IMG/VR virus record: IMGVR_UViG_3300023174_000245
Coordinates: 1-49,164 of that record
Reading direction: 5' to 3' (one strand)
Source of the DNA: a virus
Length of the DNA stretch: 49,164 nucleotides
Part shown: one piece after another, positions 1 to 6,369 of the stretch
Position numbering within the stretch: position 1 is the stretch's first letter
Layout of the letters: each line of letters opens with the position of its first letter
Made by a program: the position numbers and the translations under genes
Notes under the pieces: generated by a model
The model's database searches: none
The model's input: the letters and a program-made list of their open reading frames with translations, nothing else
What the model was told of the DNA's origin: nothing

Positions 1-91
1 AAGCTCCCGGAAAATTTTAAAATTTAATAGTGGATTACTTAAAAACAGGATCCAATATTGAGAAACCAAAAAGAAAGGAGGTGAAATAACA

Positions 92-283
92 ATGAACTAC
101 GATAACAAGAATCTTCGCCCGAAGACGTTCTTCGTCACGATGGAGCGCAACCGCAATGGTTCCTTCACCGTTAAGAAGGCCCGCGTCCTTAACCGTGCCA
201 ACCAGTACAGCCGTACTGTCAAGCGCGTTGACGCTCGCGATCTTCGCCGCGCCCTGGTTACCAACGACATCACCGTTGCTTAA
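92..283 (+). CDS. small basic highly expressed protein, unknown function
   Basis: 63 residues, rich in Arg and Lys, with no family I recognise. It has a textbook Shine-Dalgarno (AAGGAGGTG at about 75-83, 8 nt before the ATG), which is exceptional in this window. Its codons are biased to C-ending forms (AAC, TTC, CGC, GTC), as in the RadA-like and DUF932-like genes, which points to high expression. It stands alone and is closed by a strong rho-independent terminator at 302-341. Size and charge would suit a nucleic-acid-binding or host-takeover protein, but that is inference only. Confidence 0.85.
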   Translation: MNYDNKNLRPKTFFVTMERNRNGSFTVKKARVLNRANQYSRTVKRVDARDLRRALVTNDITVA

Positions 284-301
284 TCATAGCTGAACAAAGA
301 G

Positions 302-341
302 GAGACCGGCTGCTATAACTTAGGAGTCGGTCTCTTTTTTT
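302..341 (+). terminator. rho-independent terminator after the 63-aa gene
   Basis: Ten-base stem GAGACCGGCT / AGTCGGTCTC (one G-T wobble; 302-311 with 325-334) followed directly by seven T. It isolates the gene at 92-283 from the next promoter at 353-381. Confidence 0.9.
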
Positions 342-352
342 CAACATTTTAA

Positions 353-381
353 TTGCATTATTTTTAACAATTTTATAATAT
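353..381 (+). promoter_or_regulatory. sigma70-type promoter abutting the start at 389
   Basis: TTGCAT (353-358), 17-bp spacer, TAATAT (376-381), then 7 nt to the ATG at 389. No Shine-Dalgarno site. Predicted start of transcription falls at the start codon. Confidence 0.65.
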
Positions 382-388
382 CAAAAAT

Positions 389-691
389 ATGATGGATGCT
401 GCAGAAATTAATAAACGATTTAAGAAAGCTATAGGAAAAGATCCCTCTGTTCTTACCTGTATTATTACCGGGAGAACCCGTCCGACGAATAGTCAGTATC
501 TTGAGGAGAAGGCTAAAGTTGCCGGATCAAAGGAAGAGTTCCTTAAGCATTATATCTGTAGAGACGCTCTCACGTTATTGAAGGCAGGAAAAACACCCTC
601 TGAAGTTCAACAGGAACTTGGAGTTGAAGGAGTTACTATTGCATTAGGTGATGCTTTTATTCAACGGGCCCTTGAAATAAACGGGAAATAA
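389..691 (+). CDS. hypothetical protein, 100 aa
   Basis: Soluble, charged, with a likely helical C-terminal half; no recognised family. The first of two consecutive ATG codons is chosen because the -10 box of the promoter ends 7 nt before it. It is followed by the promoter of the next gene, which begins 3 nt after the stop, so genes here are separate units rather than one operon. Confidence 0.75.
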   Translation: MMDAAEINKRFKKAIGKDPSVLTCIITGRTRPTNSQYLEEKAKVAGSKEEFLKHYICRDALTLLKAGKTPSEVQQELGVEGVTIALGDAFIQRALEINGK

Positions 692-693
692 GC

Positions 694-722
694 TTGCGTT
701 CCCTGTAAAGAATCTATACTAT
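694..722 (+). promoter_or_regulatory. sigma70-type promoter abutting the start at 732
   Basis: TTGCGT (694-699), 17 bp, TACTAT (717-722), 9 nt to the ATG. The -35 lies in the GCTTG context that recurs through the window. Confidence 0.65.
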
Positions 723-731
723 TAAAGAATC

Positions 732-1001
732 ATGAAGACAATACCTAAAACGTTCAATAAAAAGGGATTTAACTACAAGCAGATTAAGCGTGACGGGATG
801 AAGGCAATCTTTGAGCAATCAAGGAAGGGACAAGATAGTGTTTCCTTTGAAGTAGTTAAGATCAGTAAGCACAACGGTTACGAACTTGGAGGTCAGAAGA
901 TTCCCCCTGGTGAAGCCTATCCAGGAACCTCACAGTGGGGAATTGCAGGTTGGACGTTTCAAGATTTAAAGTCCGCTGAAGGAAAGTTTAAGAAACTTTA
1001 A
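732..1001 (+). CDS. hypothetical protein, 89 aa
   Basis: Basic protein of unknown function with a Gly/Pro-rich centre (GGQKIPPGEAYPGTSQWG) and aromatic residues near the C-terminus. No ribosome-binding site; the promoter runs into the start codon. Its stop is followed within 5 nt by the -35 box of the RadA-like gene. Confidence 0.75.
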   Translation: MKTIPKTFNKKGFNYKQIKRDGMKAIFEQSRKGQDSVSFEVVKISKHNGYELGGQKIPPGEAYPGTSQWGIAGWTFQDLKSAEGKFKKL

Positions 1002-1003
1002 GC

Positions 1004-1032
1004 TTGTAATTCCTTTTCAATTCCACCATAAT
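1004..1032 (+). promoter_or_regulatory. sigma70-type promoter abutting the start at 1039
   Basis: TTGTAA (1004-1009), 17 bp, CATAAT (1027-1032), exactly 6 nt to the ATG, so +1 should be the A of the start codon. Confidence 0.7.
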
Positions 1033-1038
1033 AATAAC

Positions 1039-1953
1039 ATGAAACTTAATCATATCGTATCCACTTCATTTACCGCTGTTAAGGACGTTCAGATCCCTGA
1101 GATCTACTTTCGTAGAGTTCGTTCAAATATTCCTGAGATTGATGAGATGTTCGGTGGTGGTATTCTCCCAGGTTCTTGTACTACCTTGTCCTCGAAAGCC
1201 GGTGTTGGTAAGTCTACAATGGTTCTTCAGATCCTTGACGGTATGTCGAAGAATGGTAAGAACGTTGGTTATATTAGCGCTGAAGAGTCTATTCATCAGG
1301 TTGCGTTTAGCTGCCGTCGACTTGGTATCGATGACGTTGGTATCTGTAATGAGTCTAAGTTCAATAAGATCCTGTCCTTTATGGATGGAATGGATCTGAT
1401 CGTTATTGATTCGTTCCAAGCTATGGATAAGGGAGCTCTCGACGAGCGTACTGCTATTGAGAAGCTTATTGAGCATGCTAAGGAGACGGAGTGTGCTGTT
1501 ATTATCATCTGCCATCTTACCAAGGGTGGGGTTATGCGTGGGAGCAATCATCTTACCTATGCCGTCGATGTGAATATGTTCGTCGAGATGGGAGAGTCTG
1601 CGGATTTCCGTAGGATTTACTTCTCCAAGAATCGCTTCGGTCCTGGAATTGACTATGTCTGCTCGTTCACTAGTCGTGGTTATGACTTTACTGCGGTTAC
1701 TGCTAACGCTGAAGAGGGGGAGAAGAAGAATAAGAAAACCGAGCGTAAGGAAAAAGCCAAGGAAGAGATTCTTAAGCTCAATGGTCAGTTCAACGTCACC
1801 GCTGTTTGCGATGCACTAGGTATTGATGCAACGCGTGCCAGTTATCTACTCCGTGAGCTCACACTCGAAGGTAAGCTTAAGAATAATAAAAAGCGTGGAC
1901 TTAAAGCTCTGTGGACGGTAAATAAGATCGAAGCAACAATCACAAAACACTAA
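1039..1953 (+). CDS. RadA/RecA-superfamily ATPase
   Basis: 304 residues. Walker A SSKAGVGKST (residues 51-60), Walker B DLIVIDS (119-125), and a KNRFGP motif (197-202) that is diagnostic of the RadA branch of RecA-fold ATPases. It lacks RadA's N-terminal zinc finger and C-terminal Lon-like domain; instead a basic linker (about 225-240) leads to a winged-helix-like tail (about 245-300). Likely role: ATP-driven processing of recombination or replication intermediates. The codon bias indicates strong early expression. A DnaB/KaiC-like role cannot be excluded. Antisense open frames over this gene are shadows. Confidence 0.85.
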   Translation: MKLNHIVSTSFTAVKDVQIPEIYFRRVRSNIPEIDEMFGGGILPGSCTTLSSKAGVGKSTMVLQILDGMSKNGKNVGYISAEESIHQVAFSCRRLGIDDVGICNESKFNKILSFMDGMDLIVIDSFQAMDKGALDERTAIEKLIEHAKETECAVIIICHLTKGGVMRGSNHLTYAVDVNMFVEMGESADFRRIYFSKNRFGPGIDYVCSFTSRGYDFTAVTANAEEGEKKNKKTERKEKAKEEILKLNGQFNVTAVCDALGIDATRASYLLRELTLEGKLKNNKKRGLKALWTVNKIEATITKH

Positions 1954-1954
1954 T

Positions 1955-2083
1955 ATGGCGGGTAAAGGTTCAAAACATCGTCCAGCGGACTTTAAAAAAA
2001 TTAGAGAAAACTTTCCTAAGCCTTCTGCAAAGAAGGTCGAGGGGTTTGTTAAGATAAAGGGTAAGCTTGTAAAGAAATATTAG
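1955..2083 (+). CDS. small basic protein, 42 aa
   Basis: ATG 1 nt after the stop of the RadA-like gene, so probably co-transcribed. It is rich in Lys (about a third of residues), starts MAGKGSKHRP, and has no recognised family. It may bind nucleic acid. Support comes from the tight spacing and the clean frame; there is no ribosome-binding site. Confidence 0.55.
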   Translation: MAGKGSKHRPADFKKIRENFPKPSAKKVEGFVKIKGKLVKKY

Positions 2084-2089
2084 GCTTTT

Positions 2090-2161
2090 TTCCTTGTAGT
2101 GTAATTGGTAACACCCGTCTCTTTGGAAGACGTATTCTTGGATCGTGCCCAAGCGAGGAAG
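2090..2161 (+). tRNA. tRNA-Gln (anticodon TTG)
   Basis: Acceptor TTCCTTG / CGAGGAA, D-stem GTGT/ACAC, anticodon stem CGTCT/AGACG with loop CTTTGGA, 4-nt variable loop, T-stem CTTGG/CCAAG. The T-loop (ATCGTGC) departs from the usual TTCRANN. CCA is not encoded. It reads CAA. A T-run follows, then the promoter of the next gene. Confidence 0.8.
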
Positions 2162-2169
2162 TTTTTTTA

Positions 2170-2198
2170 TTGCCGTTCAATACAATCTAATATACAAT
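2170..2198 (+). promoter_or_regulatory. sigma70-type promoter abutting the start at 2205
   Basis: TTGCCG (2170-2175), 17 bp, TACAAT (2193-2198), exactly 6 nt to the ATG at 2205. This fixes the start, as the open frame extends upstream into the tRNA. Confidence 0.65.
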
Positions 2199-2204
2199 TC
2201 AAAT

Positions 2205-2849
2205 ATGACGCCTGAAAAACTTGAAGCACGTAATCATAAGCTACGTTGTGACTTTGCTGATTATGAAAAGTATGAAAAATCGTTTCGCTGTAAGTTTAAT
2301 AATTTCTTAGAAGATAAGTTCGGTACAAGAAAGCTTTGGCAGCTTATTCCTTTTGTTCCTCGTTGGGCTGATCTCTACTACTACGATAAGATTCGTCCAA
2401 TTTTTCGTCCACAAAACAAGCGCTATAGAAAAGTTATTCCTCGTACCTGGTCGGATGTATCTCATCTTATTGAAATAGTAAACTTCGAGTTTATTAAAGG
2501 GTTTTACGAAGGAGAGTACCTTCATGGAAACACTGACTGGGAGGGAACAGGAGAACACGCTGTAGAGTTTGCTCGTTGGCTAGAGTCTGCTTACGATTAT
2601 ATTACTATTGAGCGTCCAAAGCTAGAAGAGGATATGGATAACGCCTACCCACCTATCCGTCCTGTAGATGAATGGTTTGAAGAGACTAATGAAACACTTA
2701 ATGGTCAAAAACTCTTTAGGATGAAGGAGCGTAAAGAATCATATGAGGAGCTTTACGGAGAAGTAAATCGTCTTGAACAGCTTATTCAGGATAGAGATAC
2801 TAAAATTTTAACACAACTTATCAAATATCGTCACTTCTTTTGGTCATAA
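2205..2849 (+). CDS. hypothetical protein, 214 aa
   Basis: Rich in aromatic and charged residues, with a probable coiled-coil C-terminus (about 175-205) and no recognised family. The open frame runs back into tRNA-Gln, so the ATG at 2205 is chosen: it is 6 nt downstream of a -10 box. No signal peptide or membrane segment. Confidence 0.75.
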   Translation: MTPEKLEARNHKLRCDFADYEKYEKSFRCKFNNFLEDKFGTRKLWQLIPFVPRWADLYYYDKIRPIFRPQNKRYRKVIPRTWSDVSHLIEIVNFEFIKGFYEGEYLHGNTDWEGTGEHAVEFARWLESAYDYITIERPKLEEDMDNAYPPIRPVDEWFEETNETLNGQKLFRMKERKESYEELYGEVNRLEQLIQDRDTKILTQLIKYRHFFWS

Positions 2850-2854
2850 AAAAG

Positions 2855-2862
2855 ATTAAATA
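2855..2862 (+). promoter_or_regulatory. late-type promoter octamer ATTAAATA
   Basis: ATTAAATA, 9 nt upstream of the ATG at 2872; same class as the TATAAATA boxes elsewhere. Confidence 0.45.
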
Positions 2863-2871
2863 TTTTATGCC

Positions 2872-3111
2872 ATGTCTCTTGTCGATCATAATCCCCTGCA
2901 TGTCGAATCACCAAAAATTGATCGCAATACCATTAAATGGAGCGGGTATTTTGCAACAACAGAGTTAGCACAAAAACATTTAGAAGAGAAGACAAGACAA
3001 TTTGCAGACATAGAAAACAAGCTTGTATTGAGTGCAAAAAAGGATTTTGTTAATAGACATTTCAAAGGATATTTTCTTTATAAGTTCGTCGTAATTTTAA
3101 CAGCAAAATGA
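2872..3111 (+). CDS. hypothetical protein, 79 aa
   Basis: Small protein with no recognised motif. Its TGA overlaps the ATG of the four-cysteine protein (ATGA at 3108-3111), so the two are translationally coupled. Confidence 0.65.
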   Translation: MSLVDHNPLHVESPKIDRNTIKWSGYFATTELAQKHLEEKTRQFADIENKLVLSAKKDFVNRHFKGYFLYKFVVILTAK

Positions 3112-3317
3112 TCTTTAAATCTATATTTGAAAAAACCAAACCCAAGCATTCAAAGGCTGAAGCAGGTTATGTTGGTCATACTGTGAAGGGTCAGCGATGT
3201 GATGAGTGTACGATGTGGATAAAGGGGGGAAAATGTACTGCAGTTGCCGGTGATATTAAGCCCAACGCCTGGTGCAAATGGTGGAAGCAATCACATCGTA
3301 AAGCAGAAAATAAATAA
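3108..3317 (+). CDS. HiPIP-like four-cysteine protein
   Basis: 69 residues with Cys31, Cys34, Cys43 and Cys56 in the arrangement CxxC ... GxCxxVxGxI ... WC, resembling the cluster-binding signature of high-potential iron-sulfur proteins. The chain before the cluster is basic and there is no export signal, so it would act in the cytoplasm. It overlaps the upstream gene by 4 nt and precedes the nucleotidase by 6 nt. A zinc-binding protein is the main alternative. Confidence 0.55.
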   Translation: MIFKSIFEKTKPKHSKAEAGYVGHTVKGQRCDECTMWIKGGKCTAVAGDIKPNAWCKWWKQSHRKAENK

Positions 3318-3323
3318 ACGTCT

Positions 3324-3947
3324 ATGAAAGTTTTTTTGGATATGGATGGACTCCTTGCGTCATTGTTTGACGCTATCAGCTATAGATTCTTCAACAAACA
3401 ATACAAGGATATAACACCTGAAGAGAAAGCAGAGGCTAAAAAGATCTGGTATGATAGAAAACACTTTATAAAAAACTTCGGCGATGTAGAAGAATTCTTT
3501 GCTACACTTCCTGCTTTTGGTAAGAACGGCGAATTAACAAAGGTTATTATCGATACCGTAGTAAAGGAATTTGGGGGGTATAATATTTGTTCTCATCCAG
3601 CAGGCATTGACTCAAAAGCTTCTGAAGCCGGTAAAAGAATTTGGATTCATAAACATCTCAATCCGCTTCCTGACGAAATGTATTTCCCACAAAGTAAAGC
3701 TACCTACGCTAAGAATGAAGATGGTACACCGAATATTCTTATTGATGACTTTCCTCCTTATATCCGATCTTGGAGAGATGCCGGTGGTATTGCAATAGAA
3801 ATGCGTACAGATAGCTTTAATAGCCCAGAACAAGTAAAGGCTTTCTTAACCAAAGAACTTAATGCAGCTAAAGAACATATTAATAAACCGGTTAAGGAAG
3901 CTTTTAATGATCATGTAAATAGAATTCTTTCTCAATTCATTGCTTGA
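3324..3947 (+). CDS. 5'(3')-deoxyribonucleotidase-like HAD phosphatase
   Basis: 207 residues. HAD motif I is FLDMDG (Asp6 nucleophile, Asp8 general acid) and the acidic metal-binding motif is ILIDD (141-142). The spacing fits the NT5C family, which dephosphorylates deoxynucleoside monophosphates. In a phage this would balance dNMP pools, consistent with the RNR and dCMP deaminase further along. It is the third gene of a tightly packed unit (2872-3947). Confidence 0.8.
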   Translation: MKVFLDMDGLLASLFDAISYRFFNKQYKDITPEEKAEAKKIWYDRKHFIKNFGDVEEFFATLPAFGKNGELTKVIIDTVVKEFGGYNICSHPAGIDSKASEAGKRIWIHKHLNPLPDEMYFPQSKATYAKNEDGTPNILIDDFPPYIRSWRDAGGIAIEMRTDSFNSPEQVKAFLTKELNAAKEHINKPVKEAFNDHVNRILSQFIA

Positions 3948-4002
3948 GCTTTTTTAAAAAGACTATATATTAATAAGATGTCCAATAGGACAAATGATCT
4001 TT

Positions 4003-4010
4003 GATAAATA
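4003..4010 (+). promoter_or_regulatory. late-type promoter octamer for the tmRNA
   Basis: GATAAATA, 6 nt before the first base of the predicted mature tmRNA (4017). Transcription would begin at, or one base before, the mature 5' end, making RNase P processing nearly unnecessary. Confidence 0.5.
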
Positions 4011-4016
4011 AATTTC

Positions 4017-4459
4017 GGGGGCGACATAGATTCGACTTATAGTCTGAATTTATATTGCACGCAGTGGTTAGAAGGTTGGCCACTATAAAAGCCTTCTAAA
4101 AAACTAAACGCAGAAGATAATACTGATGCGCTCTTAGCTGAAGCTGAGTACATCTTCAACAACGCTGACCTCTTTGTTGGCGCTGAAGAAGAGATGCTCC
4201 TCGCAGCCTAAAAACTAAGATTAGATCCTATTAAAGATCTTAGGGAGCTAAAACAATAGGTTAATGTAGTATCTGCGATACTTGTAAAATAAGTGCAGAG
4301 GGTGGTATGTGGTCCTTAATCACACATACAGGCAGACTTTAAAAGATAGGTTGGTAAGCCATAGGAGCCTTTAGTCAATCAAATCCTAAATTTACATAAG
4401 CGTGTAGAAGATATAGAAGAAACATTATAAGGACCCGGGGGCAGTACCCGGCGCCTCCA
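4017..4459 (+). ncRNA. ssrA: transfer-messenger RNA (tmRNA) with a 33-residue tag
   Basis: 5' end GGGGGCG pairs with CGCCTCC (4452-4458), discriminator A4459, with the tmRNA-type ACATAGATTCGAC after the 5' strand. An H-type pseudoknot (PK1) is visible: GTGG and AGAAGG interleaved with CCAC and CCTTCT between 4061 and 4097. Twelve nt later comes the resume codon GCA (4110), opening a frame of 33 codons that begins AEDNTDALLA, ends EEEMLLAA and stops at TAA 4209-4211. Most bacterial tags are 8-15 residues. The T-stem CCGGG/CCCGG is intact but its loop GGCAGTA lacks the TTCGA-type signature. CCA is not encoded. Role: rescue of stalled ribosomes and tagging of the nascent chain for proteolysis. 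Confidence 0.9.
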
Positions 4460-4483
4460 GCTCTACTTCGACTCCACCATTTT

Positions 4484-4569
4484 GCTACAATTAGAGAGCA
4501 GGTAGAATTCCTGTTAGGAACGAGGTATTAGTAATCCTCCGAAAGATTGAATTCACTCTTGTTGTAGTC
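4484..4569 (+). ncRNA. tRNA-like or structured RNA, possibly degenerate tRNA-Asn
   Basis: GCTACAA (4484-4490) pairs with TTGTAGT (4562-4568), with the same G1:U72 wobble as other tRNAs here. An anticodon-like hairpin with loop CTGTTAG (anticodon GTT) is followed by a variable-arm-like hairpin GAGG/CCTC. The D-arm and T-arm do not fold canonically and CCA is absent. It lies between tmRNA and tRNA-Thr. It could be a decayed or very divergent tRNA-Asn, or another small RNA. Confidence 0.3.
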
Positions 4570-4583
4570 TAAATATATTTTAC

Positions 4584-4667
4584 GCCTGAGTCCCGTAGTG
4601 ACCAATTGGATCGGTTTTGTAAACCGACGCGAAAGCTTCGTGAGTTTGAATCTCACCTCAGGCTCCA
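4584..4667 (+). tRNA. tRNA-Thr (anticodon TGT) with extended variable arm
   Basis: Acceptor GCCTGAG/CTCAGGC, anticodon stem TCGGT/ACCGA with loop TTTGTAA, T-stem GTGAG/CTCAC with loop TTTGAAT, discriminator T, encoded CCA. The D-stem is weak. The variable region is 12 nt with a small hairpin, whereas tRNA-Thr normally has 4-5 nt. It reads ACA. Confidence 0.75.
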
Positions 4668-4941
4668 TTTTAGATAGAACTCGGTGTATACCTCTCCACG
4701 ATCGATCGCGAAAGATTGCGTGATGTTTCCCGGGTCATCGTGAGTCATAACAAAACTAGAACATAATCAGGGACAAAAGCTTTTCAATTACCACAAATTT
4801 CTTTAGTAATGCTACTAGGGGTACAGAAGAGTATGTCTAACCGTCTCAAGTCGGATCTTAAATGCAGAGGGAATAAAGAAATAGAAAAGCAGAGTTCGAA
4901 CTCACCCCTATTACCCTGATCAGGTGATAGGGGTTTTCTAT
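4668..4941 (+). ncRNA. unassigned non-coding RNA region with attenuator-like 3' end
   Basis: About 270 nt without a plausible gene between tRNA-Thr and a terminator. It has a nested hairpin near 4699-4750 (CACGAT/ATCGTG enclosing ATCGCG/CGTGAT). TAGGGGT at 4816-4822 is complementary to ACCCCTA, the 5' arm of the terminator (4904-4910), so two mutually exclusive folds are possible. I see no RNase P, 6S or group I intron signature. It may be a trailing RNA of the tmRNA/tRNA transcript or a separate small RNA. Confidence 0.45.
4904..4939 (+). terminator. rho-independent terminator closing the RNA block
   Basis: ACCCCTAT (4904-4911) pairs with ATAGGGGT (4927-4934); the loop contains a second perfect stem CCTGA/TCAGG. 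A T-rich run follows. Confidence 0.85.
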
Positions 4942-4952
4942 GTTCTAAAAAC

Positions 4953-4960
4953 ATTAAATA
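4953..4960 (+). promoter_or_regulatory. late-type promoter octamer ATTAAATA
   Basis: ATTAAATA ending 5 nt before the ATG at 4966, the spacing at which T4-type late transcription would start on the start codon. Confidence 0.5.
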
Positions 4961-4965
4961 ATTAT

Positions 4966-5094
4966 ATGCTAGAGCCTTTTGAAGCAGCTATGGCAGGGGT
5001 TTTTACTTTAGGCTTTTTAACAGCTTATGTTTTAATGTTTTTTTATAAAGTAGTTGTTAAGATTACAAAGTATTTTAAGGGAATCAAAAAATAA
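4966..5094 (+). CDS. small single-span membrane protein, 42 aa
   Basis: One hydrophobic segment (about residues 10-32) followed by a Lys-rich tail, predicting an inner-membrane protein with a cytoplasmic C-terminus. No family recognised. A late-type octamer sits 5 nt upstream of the ATG. Confidence 0.55.
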   Translation: MLEPFEAAMAGVFTLGFLTAYVLMFFYKVVVKITKYFKGIKK

Positions 5095-5097
5095 TTC

Positions 5098-5126
5098 TTG
5101 AATTCCTTTCCGAGTGCCCGTATTAT
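5098..5126 (+). promoter_or_regulatory. sigma70-type promoter abutting the start at 5136
   Basis: TTGAAT (5098-5103), 17 bp, TATTAT (5121-5126), 9 nt (AAGGGGGTC) to the ATG. The G-run might act as a very close ribosome-binding site if the transcript begins slightly upstream. Confidence 0.65.
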
Positions 5127-5135
5127 AAGGGGGTC

Positions 5136-6212
5136 ATGAGTACAACAACACTAGATAAGTTCGTTGCCCAAAGCAACACCATTCGCCAGACCCTCCAAGA
5201 CTACAGCTTGGTTCCTCTGGATGTCGAAAACATTGAGAAGAAGGGAAACGATTTTTCCTATAACGGAAATCGTCTTGCGCCTCAATCCTTGAAGAGTCTT
5301 CTTGGAGTTCTCGGTGTTAAGGAGCAACTCGTTAAAGAGATTAAGGATGATAGTTCCCAGTGGGAGCCTCTTCATACTGCTCTTACGAACATTAAGAAGA
5401 ACGTCCGTGTTACTGCAGTTCTTAACAGGCAGAACAACGAGATCAACAATATCTTTAATCGCACGATTAAGGAAGAGCGTCCGGTAGATCTTTCAAACGG
5501 TCTTCGATACACTGAAGAGTATCTTCGTAAGAATGATACTGATCTTGAGCTTAAGGATTTCTACTTTGACCCTAATAATCTTAGTATTAATATTAACTTC
5601 AAGAATCCTGCTACAGACATCGACGTTTTCGGTGATGGTAAGGATATGTGGAAGGGAGGGTTTGGTATGAACCTCTCGGTTAATAAATCGCAGTTCTTTC
5701 CGTACCTTCTACGTCTTGTTTGTTCTAACGGAATGACCGCTGTCCATCGCATGGCCCAGCGTTTCATTGATAGCTCAGACTTCACGCAGAAGACTTTCGA
5801 TACCCAGGTTCGTAAGTTCTTGACCGGTGATGCTCTCAGGGAAGAGGTTGCCTTCTCTTGTAACCGACTCAGGGCAAGTAACGCTTCATTGCGTGAGTTC
5901 TACAACGCCCGGGACCTCATCAGGGATCTTGATAAGGATCTTGCTTCATCAATGTTTGATGATCAGGACATTAAGAGCCGCTACAGGTCCGTAGGGGTTG
6001 ATGTTTCTAAGAAGAGTAATCGTTGGCTTGCAACAGCAAATTCGAATATTAATGCGTACGATCTGTTCAATAACCTGACCAACGTTGCCTCTCATCGTAT
6101 TACCGACGAGAACATCGGTCATCGGATGTCCATTAACCGACTTGCCTCGGATATGTTCTTCACCGGTCCGGATTTTGCAGCAGTTGCTCCTAATCCGTTC
6201 TTGAATAACTAA
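5136..6212 (+). CDS. DUF932-like phage/plasmid protein
   Basis: 358 residues resembling the DUF932 family of phage- and plasmid-borne proteins of unknown biochemical role; the recognisable part is the RLVCSNGMTAVHRM stretch (about 195-208) and the all-helical C-terminal half. It is strongly codon-biased, like the genes at 92 and 1039, and closed by a GC-rich terminator, so probably abundant early in infection. Cytoplasmic; no signal or membrane segments. Confidence 0.65.
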   Translation: MSTTTLDKFVAQSNTIRQTLQDYSLVPLDVENIEKKGNDFSYNGNRLAPQSLKSLLGVLGVKEQLVKEIKDDSSQWEPLHTALTNIKKNVRVTAVLNRQNNEINNIFNRTIKEERPVDLSNGLRYTEEYLRKNDTDLELKDFYFDPNNLSININFKNPATDIDVFGDGKDMWKGGFGMNLSVNKSQFFPYLLRLVCSNGMTAVHRMAQRFIDSSDFTQKTFDTQVRKFLTGDALREEVAFSCNRLRASNASLREFYNARDLIRDLDKDLASSMFDDQDIKSRYRSVGVDVSKKSNRWLATANSNINAYDLFNNLTNVASHRITDENIGHRMSINRLASDMFFTGPDFAAVAPNPFLNN

Positions 6213-6225
6213 GTAATAATAGTAG

Positions 6226-6270
6226 ACCGGGCGGGCCTCTGCACATGCAAGCTATCTCACGCCCGGTTTT
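6226..6270 (+). terminator. rho-independent terminator after the DUF932-like gene
   Basis: ACCGGGCG (6226-6233) pairs with CGCCCGGT (6260-6267), followed by TTTTATTTT. The loop holds a second small palindrome (GCACATGC). Confidence 0.9.
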
Positions 6271-6277
6271 TATTTTG

Positions 6278-6353
6278 GTTCCCGTAGTGTAGTGGCCTAG
6301 CACCGATCCCTCTCACGGATCTAGCACGGGTTCGAATCCCGTCGGGAATGCCA
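6278..6353 (+). tRNA. tRNA-Glu (anticodon CTC)
   Basis: Acceptor GTTCCCG/CGGGAAT (G1:U72), D-stem GTGT/GCAC, anticodon stem GATCC/GGATC with loop CTCTCAC, 4-nt variable loop, T-stem ACGGG/CCCGT with loop TTCGAAT, discriminator G, encoded CCA. It reads GAG. Canonical type I. Confidence 0.9.
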
Positions 6354-6357
6354 AGAG

Positions 6358-6365
6358 GATAAATA
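6358..6365 (+). promoter_or_regulatory. late-type promoter octamer GATAAATA
   Basis: GATAAATA ending 4 nt before the ATG at 6370 and starting 5 nt after the CCA of tRNA-Glu. Confidence 0.5.
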
Positions 6366-6369
6366 TTAG

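Noticed and set aside
1123-1551. Open frames antisense to the RadA-like gene
   Set aside because: They are shadows of a strongly codon-biased gene with clear ATPase motifs; no promoter or ribosome-binding site.
4017-4459. Host chromosomal or prophage origin of the tmRNA region
   Set aside because: Phage-type genes and promoters surround it on both sides with the same composition; no integrase or attachment site seen.
4668-4941. RNase P RNA, 6S RNA or a group I intron in the unassigned RNA region
   Set aside because: None of their conserved core sequences could be found by eye.
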